A DNA stretch of 64,000 bases from Marinobacter litoralis (GTDB taxonomy: Bacteria; Pseudomonadota; Gammaproteobacteria; Pseudomonadales; Oleiphilaceae), in NCBI RefSeq assembly GCF_016427555.1, contig NZ_JAELVS010000001.1, positions 558,001 to 622,000 on the forward strand, read 5' to 3'. Shown one piece after another: positions 24,304 to 31,698 of this stretch. A program made the position numbers and the translations under genes. The notes beneath the pieces were generated by a model. That model had not been told where the DNA came from and did not search any database. It saw only the letters and a list, made by a program, of their open reading frames with translations. Numbering within the stretch: position 1 is the stretch's first letter; each line of letters starts with the position of its first letter.

Positions 24304-24305
24304 GT

Positions 24306-24518
24306 GGGTCGCTCTTCGGCTCAGGTGATATTCACGATACCGTTATTCCGAAAATCATCATTGCGGTGGACATTTACCTGATTGCTATCGTCCTTCTGAT
24401 TTTCGGTTCTGGAATTTATCGCCTTTTCATCTCACCCATTGACCAGTCTGAAGACAGGACCCCTAGCCATCCGTTTAACGTTGGCTCTTTTGATCAGCTT
24501 AAAGACAAGGTTGCATAG
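24306..24518 (+). pseudogene. Fragment of a YqhA/UPF0114-family membrane protein gene
   Basis: Immediately after the exchanger stop, one frame reads GDIHDTVIPKIIIAVDIYLI, IAIVLLIFGSGIYRLF, and FNVGSFDQLKDKVA before a stop codon. This matches the central and C-terminal part of one UPF0114 (YqhA) subtype; the first membrane segment and the final helix are absent. No start codon is in place, so this is a remnant. It is AT-richer than the surroundings. Confidence 0.65.
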
Positions 24519-24597
24519 GCCTTTATTATCTAGGATCCTATCCCTTATCTCATGACAGGGTGCAGAACGATACACTCCACCTGACCGCTACGCAGCT

Positions 24598-24852
24598 GTG
24601 GCGAGCGTCGTTTCACGCAGGGTTTCCAGCTTGGGGTCTGATTTATCGGCTGAGTTCGAGGTCTATTTAACGACATTGTTTGAACAAGCAATCAGTCGTG
24701 GAGAGCTGAACAGCCGTGTGTCGGGGCTGGAGTATGCGCGTTTTTTTCAAGTTCAATTTACAGGTTTGCGCAGCTACTTTAATCGTCCGGGCGTAGATCA
24801 TTTGGCCCAGCCAATGATCGATCGAATGTTTGCCTTGATGGAGTCGTTATAG
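24598..24852 (+). pseudogene. C-terminal fragment of a TetR-family regulator
   Basis: The 84-residue frame (EFEVYLTTLFEQAISRGELN, then FFQVQFTGLRSYFNRPG, ending MIDRMFALMESL) resembles the ligand-binding C-terminus of a TetR repressor. The helix-turn-helix end is missing upstream and no ribosome site is seen. It lies just before the DMT exporter gene in the same direction, so it may have regulated it. Probably a pseudogene; the family call rests on helix pattern and is moderate. Confidence 0.5.
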
Positions 24853-24891
24853 CAATTTCTGAACGCCAAACGGCGCCCACGTGAACATACG

Positions 24892-25791
24892 GTGCAGCAT
24901 GTGTTGATCGATAAAAATACGATAAAAATCAGTGCTTGCACCGTGTTCGCACTTCTCGCATTTGCGGGAAATTCCGTACTTTGCCGCTTAGCCTTGGGCG
25001 GAAACGCCATTGATGCAGCCAGTTTCACGATCATAAGGTTGCTGTCAGGAATCGCCGTTCTGATGGTCGTCATTGCGATCACGAAGAGGCCAAAGAAAAG
25101 CCAATCCAGGGGGAGTTGGTTGGCCGCATGTCTATTGTTTGTCTATGCGTTGGCTTTCTCTTACGGATATCTTTCTCTAGACACCGGCACCGGTGCGTTA
25201 ATTCTGTTTGCGGCGGTCCAGATCACCATGATTGCCGTTGGCATTGTCTCGGGGAACCGGCTCCATGTTGCCGAGTGGCTGGGGCTATTCGTTGCGTTCT
25301 CAGGTTTCGTGTATTTGATTATTCCGAGCGTCACCACGCCATCGCTGGCGGGTTTTCTTCTTATGACGGTGTCGGGTATTGCGTGGGGCGGGTACACGCT
25401 TGTTGGACGGTCTTCAACGCAGCCGCTTGCAGATACAGCTTATAATTTCCTGCGAACCGCGCCGCTTGTGCTGGCTCTGCTTATATTCACGTTGCAGCAC
25501 GCTGATCTAACCCGGCAGGGTGTTCTGTTAGCGGCCGTGTCCGGGGCCATCGCCTCTGGTGCGGGGTATGCGGTCTGGTATATTGCGCTACGAGGGTTGT
25601 CTGTGACTCAGGCGGCGGTAGTTCAGTTGTTTGTTCCAATCATCGCTGCGGTGGGAGGAGTCATCGTTACCCAAGAGCCGATTACCCTTCGCCTGGCTGA
25701 ATCCTCGGCTTTAGTGCTGGGAGGTATCTTAATGGTCATCTTGGGTAGGCACTACTTTGTCTCGCGAGCAGTCGTTTCTCCATCCGATTGA
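24892..25791 (+). CDS. EamA/DMT-family exporter
   Basis: This ten-helix drug/metabolite transporter has about 299 residues in two EamA repeats. Marks are FALLAFAGNSVLCRLALG at the first helix, SLDTGTGALILFAAVQITMI, and in the second half YAVWYIALRGLSVTQAAVVQ with VIVTQEPITLRLAESSALVLG, the family's final signature. The start is GTG 24892 or GTG 24901; neither has a strong ribosome site. A tetR fragment lies upstream on the same strand. The gene itself is intact. Substrate is unknown; export of amino acids or toxic metabolites is typical. Confidence 0.88.
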   Translation: MQHVLIDKNTIKISACTVFALLAFAGNSVLCRLALGGNAIDAASFTIIRLLSGIAVLMVVIAITKRPKKSQSRGSWLAACLLFVYALAFSYGYLSLDTGTGALILFAAVQITMIAVGIVSGNRLHVAEWLGLFVAFSGFVYLIIPSVTTPSLAGFLLMTVSGIAWGGYTLVGRSSTQPLADTAYNFLRTAPLVLALLIFTLQHADLTRQGVLLAAVSGAIASGAGYAVWYIALRGLSVTQAAVVQLFVPIIAAVGGVIVTQEPITLRLAESSALVLGGILMVILGRHYFVSRAVVSPSD

Positions 25792-25828
25792 GCGTTTGTA
25801 TTCTTTCCGCTACCAGACCGAATTGCAT

Positions 25829-26038
25829 TTAGTCAGTGGGCGGAAAGCGTTCGAAGGCCGGTAGTTCGTGGGCGCGCTCCATCCAGCTAATTCGCTCTGC
25901 AACCTGAATATGAATCCGCGCTGGAATCGCTTCCGGTGTATCGTAAGTACCGCTTTGAACATCGATCAGGCCGGGCAGCGTCTGGGCATTGGAATAGAAC
26001 AATCCGGTGCCGCAATGACATCCACCTGAGAGTTCCAT
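25829..26038 (-). pseudogene. GFA-family gene with internal deletion
   Basis: The 69-residue product begins like a normal glutathione-dependent formaldehyde-activating (GFA) protein (MELSGGCHCG) and ends like one (CGTGLFYSNAQTLPGLIDVQ, then AERISWMERAHELPAFERFP). About 60 middle residues that should carry two further zinc-binding cysteines are missing. The two CG positions appear to have been joined in frame, as if recombination occurred between short repeats. A full GFA is about 130 residues. The reading frame is preserved, so a small product could still be made, but the zinc sites would be incomplete. Confidence 0.7.
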
Positions 26039-26123
26039 AGCGCATTCCTCGTTTCATGGGTCGATACCGAAGGGTCTTTATCAAGCTTAGCAGAATCCTC
26101 ATTAGTGGCAGCCAACACAGAGG

Positions 26124-26152
26124 CTTGAAAAATTGCTCGCGCGACCCTATTT
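26124..26152 (+). promoter_or_regulatory. Heat-shock (sigma-32-type) promoter of hsp20
   Basis: CTTGAAA (26124-26130), a 14-base spacer and CCCTATTT (26145-26152) match the sigma-32 consensus CTTGAA-N13-15-CCCCATNT. It lies 87 bp upstream of the Hsp20 start. No other motif of this strength was seen in the gap. Confidence 0.65.
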
Positions 26153-26238
26153 CGGGAGTAGGGGAAAGGCGTCTCGATGAGAGCATGACTCCAAATTGAT
26201 TGTTTTTATTTCGTATTGCTTCTAACGGAGGATGTGTG

Positions 26239-26721
26239 ATGAATACAATTGATTTCACCCCACTTTATCGCAACAGCGTCGGCTTTGACCGCATGGCGTC
26301 GCTGCTTGATTCGGCTTTGCGCAGCGAACAAGGCTCGGCAGGTTATCCGCCTTACGACATTGAAGTGCTGGACGATAACCAGTACTCCATTGCCTTAGCG
26401 GTGGCCGGTTTTGATCGCAGCGAGCTTAGCATCGAGGTCGAAAGAGGTGTTCTGACCGTCCGCGGAAAAAAACAGGACGATCAAAGCGACCGCAAGTTCC
26501 TGTATCAGGGCATCGCCAGCCGGGCCTTCGAGCGCAAGTTTAATCTTGCGGATCATGTGGAAGTGACCGGTGCCGATTTGAGTAATGGTCTGCTGACTAT
26601 TAGCCTGGTGAAAGAAATCCCAGAGGCCATGAAGCCTAAGACCATTGAAATCAAAGGCGCAGGCAACGTCCTTGAGCACCGAGAACACGCAGTCGAAAGC
26701 GACGGTGACAAGGCCGCCTAA
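26239..26721 (+). CDS. Hsp20/IbpA small heat-shock protein
   Basis: This 160-residue ATP-independent holdase protects unfolded proteins. The alpha-crystallin domain runs from about residue 36 to 130: YDIEVLDDNQYSIALAVAGF, then LSIEVERGVLTVRGKK, SRAFERKFNLADHVEV and GLLTISLVKEIPE. The N-terminal SVGFDRMASLLDSAL is the IbpA-type leader. GGAGGA precedes the ATG at 26239. It has its own sigma-32-type promoter and a strong terminator downstream, so it is monocistronic. Nothing odd. Confidence 0.94.
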   Translation: MNTIDFTPLYRNSVGFDRMASLLDSALRSEQGSAGYPPYDIEVLDDNQYSIALAVAGFDRSELSIEVERGVLTVRGKKQDDQSDRKFLYQGIASRAFERKFNLADHVEVTGADLSNGLLTISLVKEIPEAMKPKTIEIKGAGNVLEHREHAVESDGDKAA

Positions 26722-26727
26722 TGAACC

Positions 26728-26757
26728 GGGCAGAGGCGAGAGCCTCTGCCCTTTTTT
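26728..26757 (+). terminator. Rho-independent terminator after hsp20
   Basis: A perfect 10-bp stem (GGGCAGAGGC / GCCTCTGCCC, 4-base loop) is followed by six T. It lies 7 bases after the hsp20 stop. Confidence 0.9.
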
Positions 26758-26784
26758 CACACTCAATTCCTCAGGCAGCACATT

Positions 26785-27465
26785 ATTACCACTTCACTAC
26801 ACCGTCTGTACTCTTTCCGCCGCTGTCCCTACGCCATGCGCGCCCGCCTTGGTCTGGTGTTTGCCGGGCTGCAGGTTGAGCTGCGGGAAATCGTTCTGAA
26901 AAACAAACCCGCGCAAATGCTGGCCATCAGCCCAAAAGGCACGGTGCCCGTGCTGGAACTGGTTGAGGAAAATGGCAGCCAGCGCCGGGTGATCGAGGAA
27001 AGCCGGGACATTCTTGAATGGGCGCTGCAGCAAAACGACCCACACGGCTTGCTCAACACCGATCTGGCCAGCGCGAGTGCCCTGATCGAACGCAACGATA
27101 ACGAGTTCAAGCACTGGTTGGATCGTTATAAATACGCTGATCGGCATCCTGAGCGAAGCCAGCTGGAATACCGCCAAGAGGGTGAGGCGTTTTTGCAGGC
27201 TTTGGAGGATTTGCTGGGCCAGAACACGTTCCTGATGGGAGAACGCATCAGCATGGCGGATATTGCCGTAATGCCGTTCGTGCGCCAGTTTGCCCACGTC
27301 GATCGCGATGTGTTCTACAGCCTGCCTTACCCCAAGCTACAGAAATGGCTGACCACTTGGCTGGAGCATCCGGTGTTTCAGCAGGTGATGGTCAAATACC
27401 AGCCGTGGCAGGAAGGTGACGACGTTGTGATTTTTCCATCCCAAATTGAAAGAGGCGGTCTATGA
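26785..27465 (+). CDS. Glutathione S-transferase without a normal start codon
   Basis: This is a GST-family protein of about 226 residues, thioredoxin-fold N-terminus then all-helical domain. The first ATG in frame (26836) would remove YSFRRCPYA, the strand and Cys/Pro helix start that form the glutathione site. The frame is open upstream to 26725 but has no ATG, GTG or TTG; ATT codons at 26782 and 26785 are the only near-cognate choices that give a full-length family N-terminus. I therefore give 26785 as a probable ATT start. Later marks are LAISPKGTVPVLEL, VIEESRDILEWAL and ERISMADIAVMPFVRQFA. Its stop overlaps the next gene as ATGA. Confidence 0.8.
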   Translation: MTTSLHRLYSFRRCPYAMRARLGLVFAGLQVELREIVLKNKPAQMLAISPKGTVPVLELVEENGSQRRVIEESRDILEWALQQNDPHGLLNTDLASASALIERNDNEFKHWLDRYKYADRHPERSQLEYRQEGEAFLQALEDLLGQNTFLMGERISMADIAVMPFVRQFAHVDRDVFYSLPYPKLQKWLTTWLEHPVFQQVMVKYQPWQEGDDVVIFPSQIERGGL

Positions 27466-28499
27466 GCATTCAGGAACTGTTGGGTATCGAACTGCCCGTT
27501 ATCCAGGCACCGATGGCGGGGGTGCAGGGCAGTGAGCTTGCGATTGCGGTATCCGAGGCCGGAGGCTTGGGATCGCTTCCGTGTGGAATGCTCGGTGTAG
27601 ACGCCATGCGTAAGGAGTTGGCGGCGATCAAGGCTCGGACGAACCGGCCCTTCAACGTGAATTTCTTCTGCCATACCCAACCCGAACCCGATGCGGAACA
27701 GGACGCAAAGTGGAAAGCTTCTCTGTCGCCTTATTATCGGGAGTTTGGTATCGACGAAAGCAAGGTGGCCTCAGGAGCGGGGCGATTGCCCTTCGGCGTA
27801 GAAGCCGCCGATGTGTTGGCGGAGTTTGAACCGGCCGTTGTCAGCTTTCATTACGGCCTGCCAGAGCAAGATTTACTGGACCGCGTGCGCACATGGGGCG
27901 CAAAAATTCTGTCTACGGCAACCACAGTCGAAGAGGCCCGTTGGCTGGAAGCTCAGGGTGTCGATGCCATTATTGCGCAGGGTTTAGAGGCAGGTGGTCA
28001 TCGCGGAATTTTTCTGTCAGAAGATCTCAATAGCCAGCTTGGAACGTTTGCGCTTGTACCGCAGATTGTTCAGGCCGTGAACGTGCCAGTGATTGCCGCC
28101 GGTGGGATAGCAGATGCAAACGGGGTAGCGGCTGCTATGACACTAGGGGCCGCGGGTGTGCAGGTGGGGACCGCTTATCTGTTGTGCCCGGAAGCCAACA
28201 CCAGTGCGCTTCACCGTGCGGCCATCAAAAGCAATGCCGCAGCCGTGACGGCTTTAACGAACGTGTTTTCCGGGCGCCCGGCTCGGGGCATTGTGAATCG
28301 CATTATGAGCGAACTCGGGCCAATCAGCCCGGCAGCGCCAGCATTCCCGCTGGCGTCGGCGGCTTTGGCGCCTCTACGTGCGGCGGCGGAGCAGGCTAAT
28401 TGTGGTGAGTTCTCGCCGTTGTGGGCGGGCCAGAATGTCAGCGGTTGCAAGGAAATTCCCGCGGCGGATCTCACTCGGGCACTGGCAAAAGGCGCATAG
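27462..28499 (+). CDS. Nitronate monooxygenase-like FMN oxidoreductase
   Basis: This 345-residue TIM-barrel flavoprotein belongs to the NPD/nitronate monooxygenase family, which oxidises alkyl nitronates or acts as an NADH:quinone reductase. Family marks: PVIQAPMAGVQGSELAIAV, GLGSLPCGML, NVNFFCHTQP, then DAIIAQGLEAGGHRG with the conserved His, PVIAAGGIADANGVAAAMTL and GAAGVQVGTAYL (FMN phosphate site), RGIVNRIM near the C-terminus. Its ATG overlaps the GST stop, so the two are co-translated. The pair may act on xenobiotic or nitro-compound stress; this is inference. Confidence 0.9.
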   Translation: MSIQELLGIELPVIQAPMAGVQGSELAIAVSEAGGLGSLPCGMLGVDAMRKELAAIKARTNRPFNVNFFCHTQPEPDAEQDAKWKASLSPYYREFGIDESKVASGAGRLPFGVEAADVLAEFEPAVVSFHYGLPEQDLLDRVRTWGAKILSTATTVEEARWLEAQGVDAIIAQGLEAGGHRGIFLSEDLNSQLGTFALVPQIVQAVNVPVIAAGGIADANGVAAAMTLGAAGVQVGTAYLLCPEANTSALHRAAIKSNAAAVTALTNVFSGRPARGIVNRIMSELGPISPAAPAFPLASAALAPLRAAAEQANCGEFSPLWAGQNVSGCKEIPAADLTRALAKGA

Positions 28500-28552
28500 A
28501 GCCCGCATGATGGCGCCAACTGACACCTGAGCCCTGTTTGAAAGGTTTTTCT

Positions 28553-28882
28553 ATGAGTTACGTTTACCTCGCCCTGGCCATCATTGCCGAAGTGGCCGGC
28601 ACGGCTGCCCTGAAGTCATCTGAAGGCTTCACCAATTTGGTCCCCAGCATCATCGTGGTGCTGGGTTATGGCATGGCGTTTTACTTTTTGTCGTTAGTGC
28701 TGCACGACATTCCGGTGGGTGTCGCCTATGCCATTTGGGCCGGCGCCGGAGTGGTGTTGATTTCGGTGGTGGGTGTAGCCATGTTCGGCCAAAAGCTGGA
28801 CCTGCCTGCCATCGTGGGTATGGCGCTGATCGTGAGCGGGATTGTGGTGATGAATGTGTTTTCTTCGTCGGTTCAGCATTAA
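28553..28882 (+). CDS. Small multidrug resistance (SMR) efflux protein
   Basis: This 109-residue protein has four membrane helices and the SMR pattern of EmrE/QacE: YVYLALAIIAEVAGTAALKS with the essential membrane Glu (E13, equivalent to EmrE E14), GVAYAIWAGAGVVLISVVG and FGQKLDLPAIVGMALIVSGI. It acts as a dimer exporting quaternary cations with protons. The ATG at 28553 has AAAGG upstream; the in-frame extension from 28538 is unlikely. It is in the same direction as the nitronate monooxygenase gene, 53 bp downstream, but has its own spacing. Could alternatively be a guanidinium exporter (Gdx); the signature looks closer to EmrE. Confidence 0.93.
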   Translation: MSYVYLALAIIAEVAGTAALKSSEGFTNLVPSIIVVLGYGMAFYFLSLVLHDIPVGVAYAIWAGAGVVLISVVGVAMFGQKLDLPAIVGMALIVSGIVVMNVFSSSVQH

Positions 28883-28936
28883 TTCGATAGAAACTGAGCG
28901 CCGGGATATTAAATGGCGGATTTTCTGCGCTATGCA

Positions 28937-30466
28937 TTAGAAGTAGGTGGTAAGTCGCCCAGTCAACCGAAGGTCTGAGTCTTTATAGGCGGAAGCTGTG
29001 GTCAACGGTTTACCCATTTCGATGTAGGCGGATACCTTACGATTCAGGAAGCGCAGCCCTGCACCTGCGGCGGCACCTGATTCGCGATCACCACTCTGGT
29101 TTTGGAAGGCACGGGCAACGCCGAAGTAGACATAGGGCACCCATCGAGAGCCTGGCATCCATTGTTCACTGCTGAAGCCGCGGCGAAGTTCAAGCTTTGT
29201 GCCCAGCCCGGAATCTCCACTGAACTCGCCTGGCTCGTAGGCCAGGGCTATGTGCCTGCCACCGATAGAGAAACGTTGAGAGTAGGGTAGGTTGTCGCCA
29301 GAATATTGGCCAGACACGTCAAGCTTCAAAGAGAAATCCGCAGGCAATTCCTGCCAAAGGGTGTAGAAGGCGTGGAGAATCTGGAAATCCAGTTCCAGAG
29401 AATCGTTGGTGCGAGAACCGCTGCGCTTTGCGCCAAAGTTATCCACACCCACTCGGCCCGAAACGCCGAATCTTGACAGATTGCCTGTACTTTTTGCGTA
29501 GGCGAGCGCGCCCACACTGGCCATACGCAGGTTCTCATCCACCTCGATGTCGTTGCCCCGTTCGCGCGTGTAATCCCGCAGAATCAGGCTGCTGTTCAGG
29601 CTGAGTGTGAAGGACGTGGAATCCAGCAGACGGTGGCGCCACCGTACCTGGGACCAGATACGCTCATACTCCCGTTCGGGACGTGTGCGTTGATCTCGCG
29701 GTACCGCTCGCGAGCTGCTGACATCGGCATAAACGGTATCTGTGTCGGTCGCATGATAAGACAAGCCAGCTCCTAGATTGCGGTAACCACTGGACTCGAG
29801 GGTATGAAGCCCAAAGAGGTAGATCTCGCGAATCCCTGCGCCCAGTCCTGTAACACGGAGTTTGCCGGCGACCATATGCTTGCCCAGGGTCTGGCTGCCT
29901 TCGGCGCTGTAGGTCAGTTCGCCATGAATCTCCGGTTTCAGGGTGTAGGTAATTCGATGTTGTCCCGGAGAGGTTTCGTCAATTGTAGTGGCTAATCCCA
30001 CTCCGACCGCCTTTTCCAGCGTTCGATTGAAGCGTTCTATATCAAGGCGGGAAATGGGTACGCGTTGCCTCAGGGGGGTAAGGCGGTCGCGAACGGCATT
30101 TCGTAGATCTTCCGTCCCACCAGTAATCTGGACCTCAACGATACGGGGCTCGGTGATCTCGGCAATCAGAATGTGCACGTTGTCCGGGTGTGTGCGGATC
30201 GTTACAGCTGGGGAAAGAAAGCCTTGCTTAAGGTAGTATCCGCTAATGCGTGTGTGCAGGCCTGTTTTCAGCTGTGGGGTAATGGATTCGCCCACGTTAT
30301 TTTCGTACAGGGGGATAAGCTGAGGCGCGCTGAAGGCGGATACACCCTCAAAAACCACTGCACCCAGAACGGGTTTTCCAGCAGAAGCATAGGCCGAGGG
30401 CATAAAGAGTACGGCGAAAAGCAGAAGCGCGTGAACAGCCATGTATCGCAATTTATGTGTGTCCAT
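28937..30466 (-). CDS. Two-partner-secretion outer-membrane protein (TpsB/ShlB-FhaC family)
   Basis: This 509-residue Omp85-type protein moves a partner exoprotein through the outer membrane. A signal peptide (HALLLFAVLFMPSAYASA) is followed by two POTRA-like domains (residues 35-185: LGAVVFEGVSAFSAPQLI, then EPRIVEVQITGGTEDLRNAV) and a 16-strand barrel to the C-terminal aromatic (TGRLTTYF). The loop L6 region reads FSIGGRHIALAYEPGEFSGD; the usual VRGY/F sequence is replaced by IALAY, losing the key Arg. No TpsA exoprotein is visible nearby. It is divergent from the FecR gene with a gap of 122 bp, suggesting joint control. Confidence 0.88.
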   Translation of the reverse strand: MDTHKLRYMAVHALLLFAVLFMPSAYASAGKPVLGAVVFEGVSAFSAPQLIPLYENNVGESITPQLKTGLHTRISGYYLKQGFLSPAVTIRTHPDNVHILIAEITEPRIVEVQITGGTEDLRNAVRDRLTPLRQRVPISRLDIERFNRTLEKAVGVGLATTIDETSPGQHRITYTLKPEIHGELTYSAEGSQTLGKHMVAGKLRVTGLGAGIREIYLFGLHTLESSGYRNLGAGLSYHATDTDTVYADVSSSRAVPRDQRTRPEREYERIWSQVRWRHRLLDSTSFTLSLNSSLILRDYTRERGNDIEVDENLRMASVGALAYAKSTGNLSRFGVSGRVGVDNFGAKRSGSRTNDSLELDFQILHAFYTLWQELPADFSLKLDVSGQYSGDNLPYSQRFSIGGRHIALAYEPGEFSGDSGLGTKLELRRGFSSEQWMPGSRWVPYVYFGVARAFQNQSGDRESGAAAGAGLRFLNRKVSAYIEMGKPLTTASAYKDSDLRLTGRLTTYF

Positions 30467-30588
30467 TAATTTTACAGCCAGCGGACCAGGGTCTTTAATA
30501 GGTTTGTGTAGCCCCCGCTAATACAAACAGTCCTAGCATAGAACATTATGAGCCGTTGCAGTATCGAACTGAGATAACGGGAGAAGAA

Positions 30589-31698
30589 ATGGACATTCTA
30601 GTTGGCCCAGCCAAAAGCAAGATGTATCGCTGCATTCTGGGCTTGTCCCTGATGATGCTGACCCTGTTCGCGATGGCCGCAGAGCCTATCCGCGTCGAAT
30701 CTTTTAACGGCCAGGTGCAGTACCGGGCCCATGAACACGAGGCGTGGAAGCCCGTACAGGCGGGATTGGCTGTCGAAGCCCCGGTTGAATTCCGGGCCCT
30801 GGCCGATGCATCGGGCCTGATCAGTCAGGCCGGTTCGGAATTCGAGCTGAAAAGCGGGTCTCACGTTGTTTTACAAGCCAATACCGCTGAATCGGATGGG
30901 CTGGTAAACCGGATAAAGCAATGGTTTGGCACGGTGTTTTATCGAATTGAACGTCAGCCGGATGAGTTTAGTGTGGAAACGCCCTTTTTGGTGTCTACGG
31001 TCAAGGGGACGCGGTTTGTGATTGTCACGACCGATACGTCTTCGCTGGTTACCCTGACGGAGGGCTCGCTGGAAGTGCTCGATCTTGCCAGTGAACAAAC
31101 CCAGATGATGTCGCCCGGTGATGTTGTAGGGGTTGGCGACATGCAGGCCGGCATCCAAACGTTCCAACAGTCAGAGCAGTCCGTCTCGTCAGCGAGCGCC
31201 GAGCCGGCAGCCGGGGCGGTTGCGGTGACAGAAAGTGGCGCAGAGAAGCCTGCCAGCTTCGATGTTCAGTTGCAGGAAATGGTTGATCTCGGGGCTGGTT
31301 CAACAGTGGAATCGGGTGATACAGGCGATGAGGTGGCGTCCGAAACTGGTGATTTGATTGGGCAGGGAGTCGAACCGGCAGGGGATGAAGGTCTAGGCCT
31401 TGGCGCAGAAATCGGATTGGATGATCGGCTCGATTTGGGGCTTGATGCCGATGTAGACGGTGGGCTGGGGCTGGACTTGGGCGTAGATGATGTTCTGGAT
31501 CTCGATGCGGGCCTGGAACTCGATGACGATCGAGACTTCGGGGTCGATGATGGCCGTGATTTTGATCAGGATGATTTCGACGACCCGGAGTTCGATGAGG
31601 ATGATTTTGATGACGACGATTTTGACGATGACGACGATGATCAGAACCAGGGTGCATTGATTGATGGCCTGATAGAGCCGCTGAACCCGATTCTATGA
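30589..31698 (+). CDS. FecR-domain exported protein with very acidic C-terminus
   Basis: This 369-residue protein begins with a signal or anchor segment (MYRCILGLSLMMLTLFAMAA, about residues 12-31). It is followed by a FecR domain (residues 35-185; QYRAHEHEAWKPVQAG, FSVETPFLVSTVKGTRFVIV, LTEGSLEVLDLASEQ) and a long low-complexity tail. From about residue 250 the tail is increasingly rich in Asp and Gly, ending in a block dominated by DDFDD-type repeats, then LIDGLIEPLNPIL. Such acidic runs suggest calcium binding or surface exposure. GGAGAAG precedes the ATG at 30589. It overlaps the CHASE2 gene as ATGA, a common FecR-CHASE2 pairing. Confidence 0.88.
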   Translation: MDILVGPAKSKMYRCILGLSLMMLTLFAMAAEPIRVESFNGQVQYRAHEHEAWKPVQAGLAVEAPVEFRALADASGLISQAGSEFELKSGSHVVLQANTAESDGLVNRIKQWFGTVFYRIERQPDEFSVETPFLVSTVKGTRFVIVTTDTSSLVTLTEGSLEVLDLASEQTQMMSPGDVVGVGDMQAGIQTFQQSEQSVSSASAEPAAGAVAVTESGAEKPASFDVQLQEMVDLGAGSTVESGDTGDEVASETGDLIGQGVEPAGDEGLGLGAEIGLDDRLDLGLDADVDGGLGLDLGVDDVLDLDAGLELDDDRDFGVDDGRDFDQDDFDDPEFDEDDFDDDDFDDDDDDQNQGALIDGLIEPLNPIL

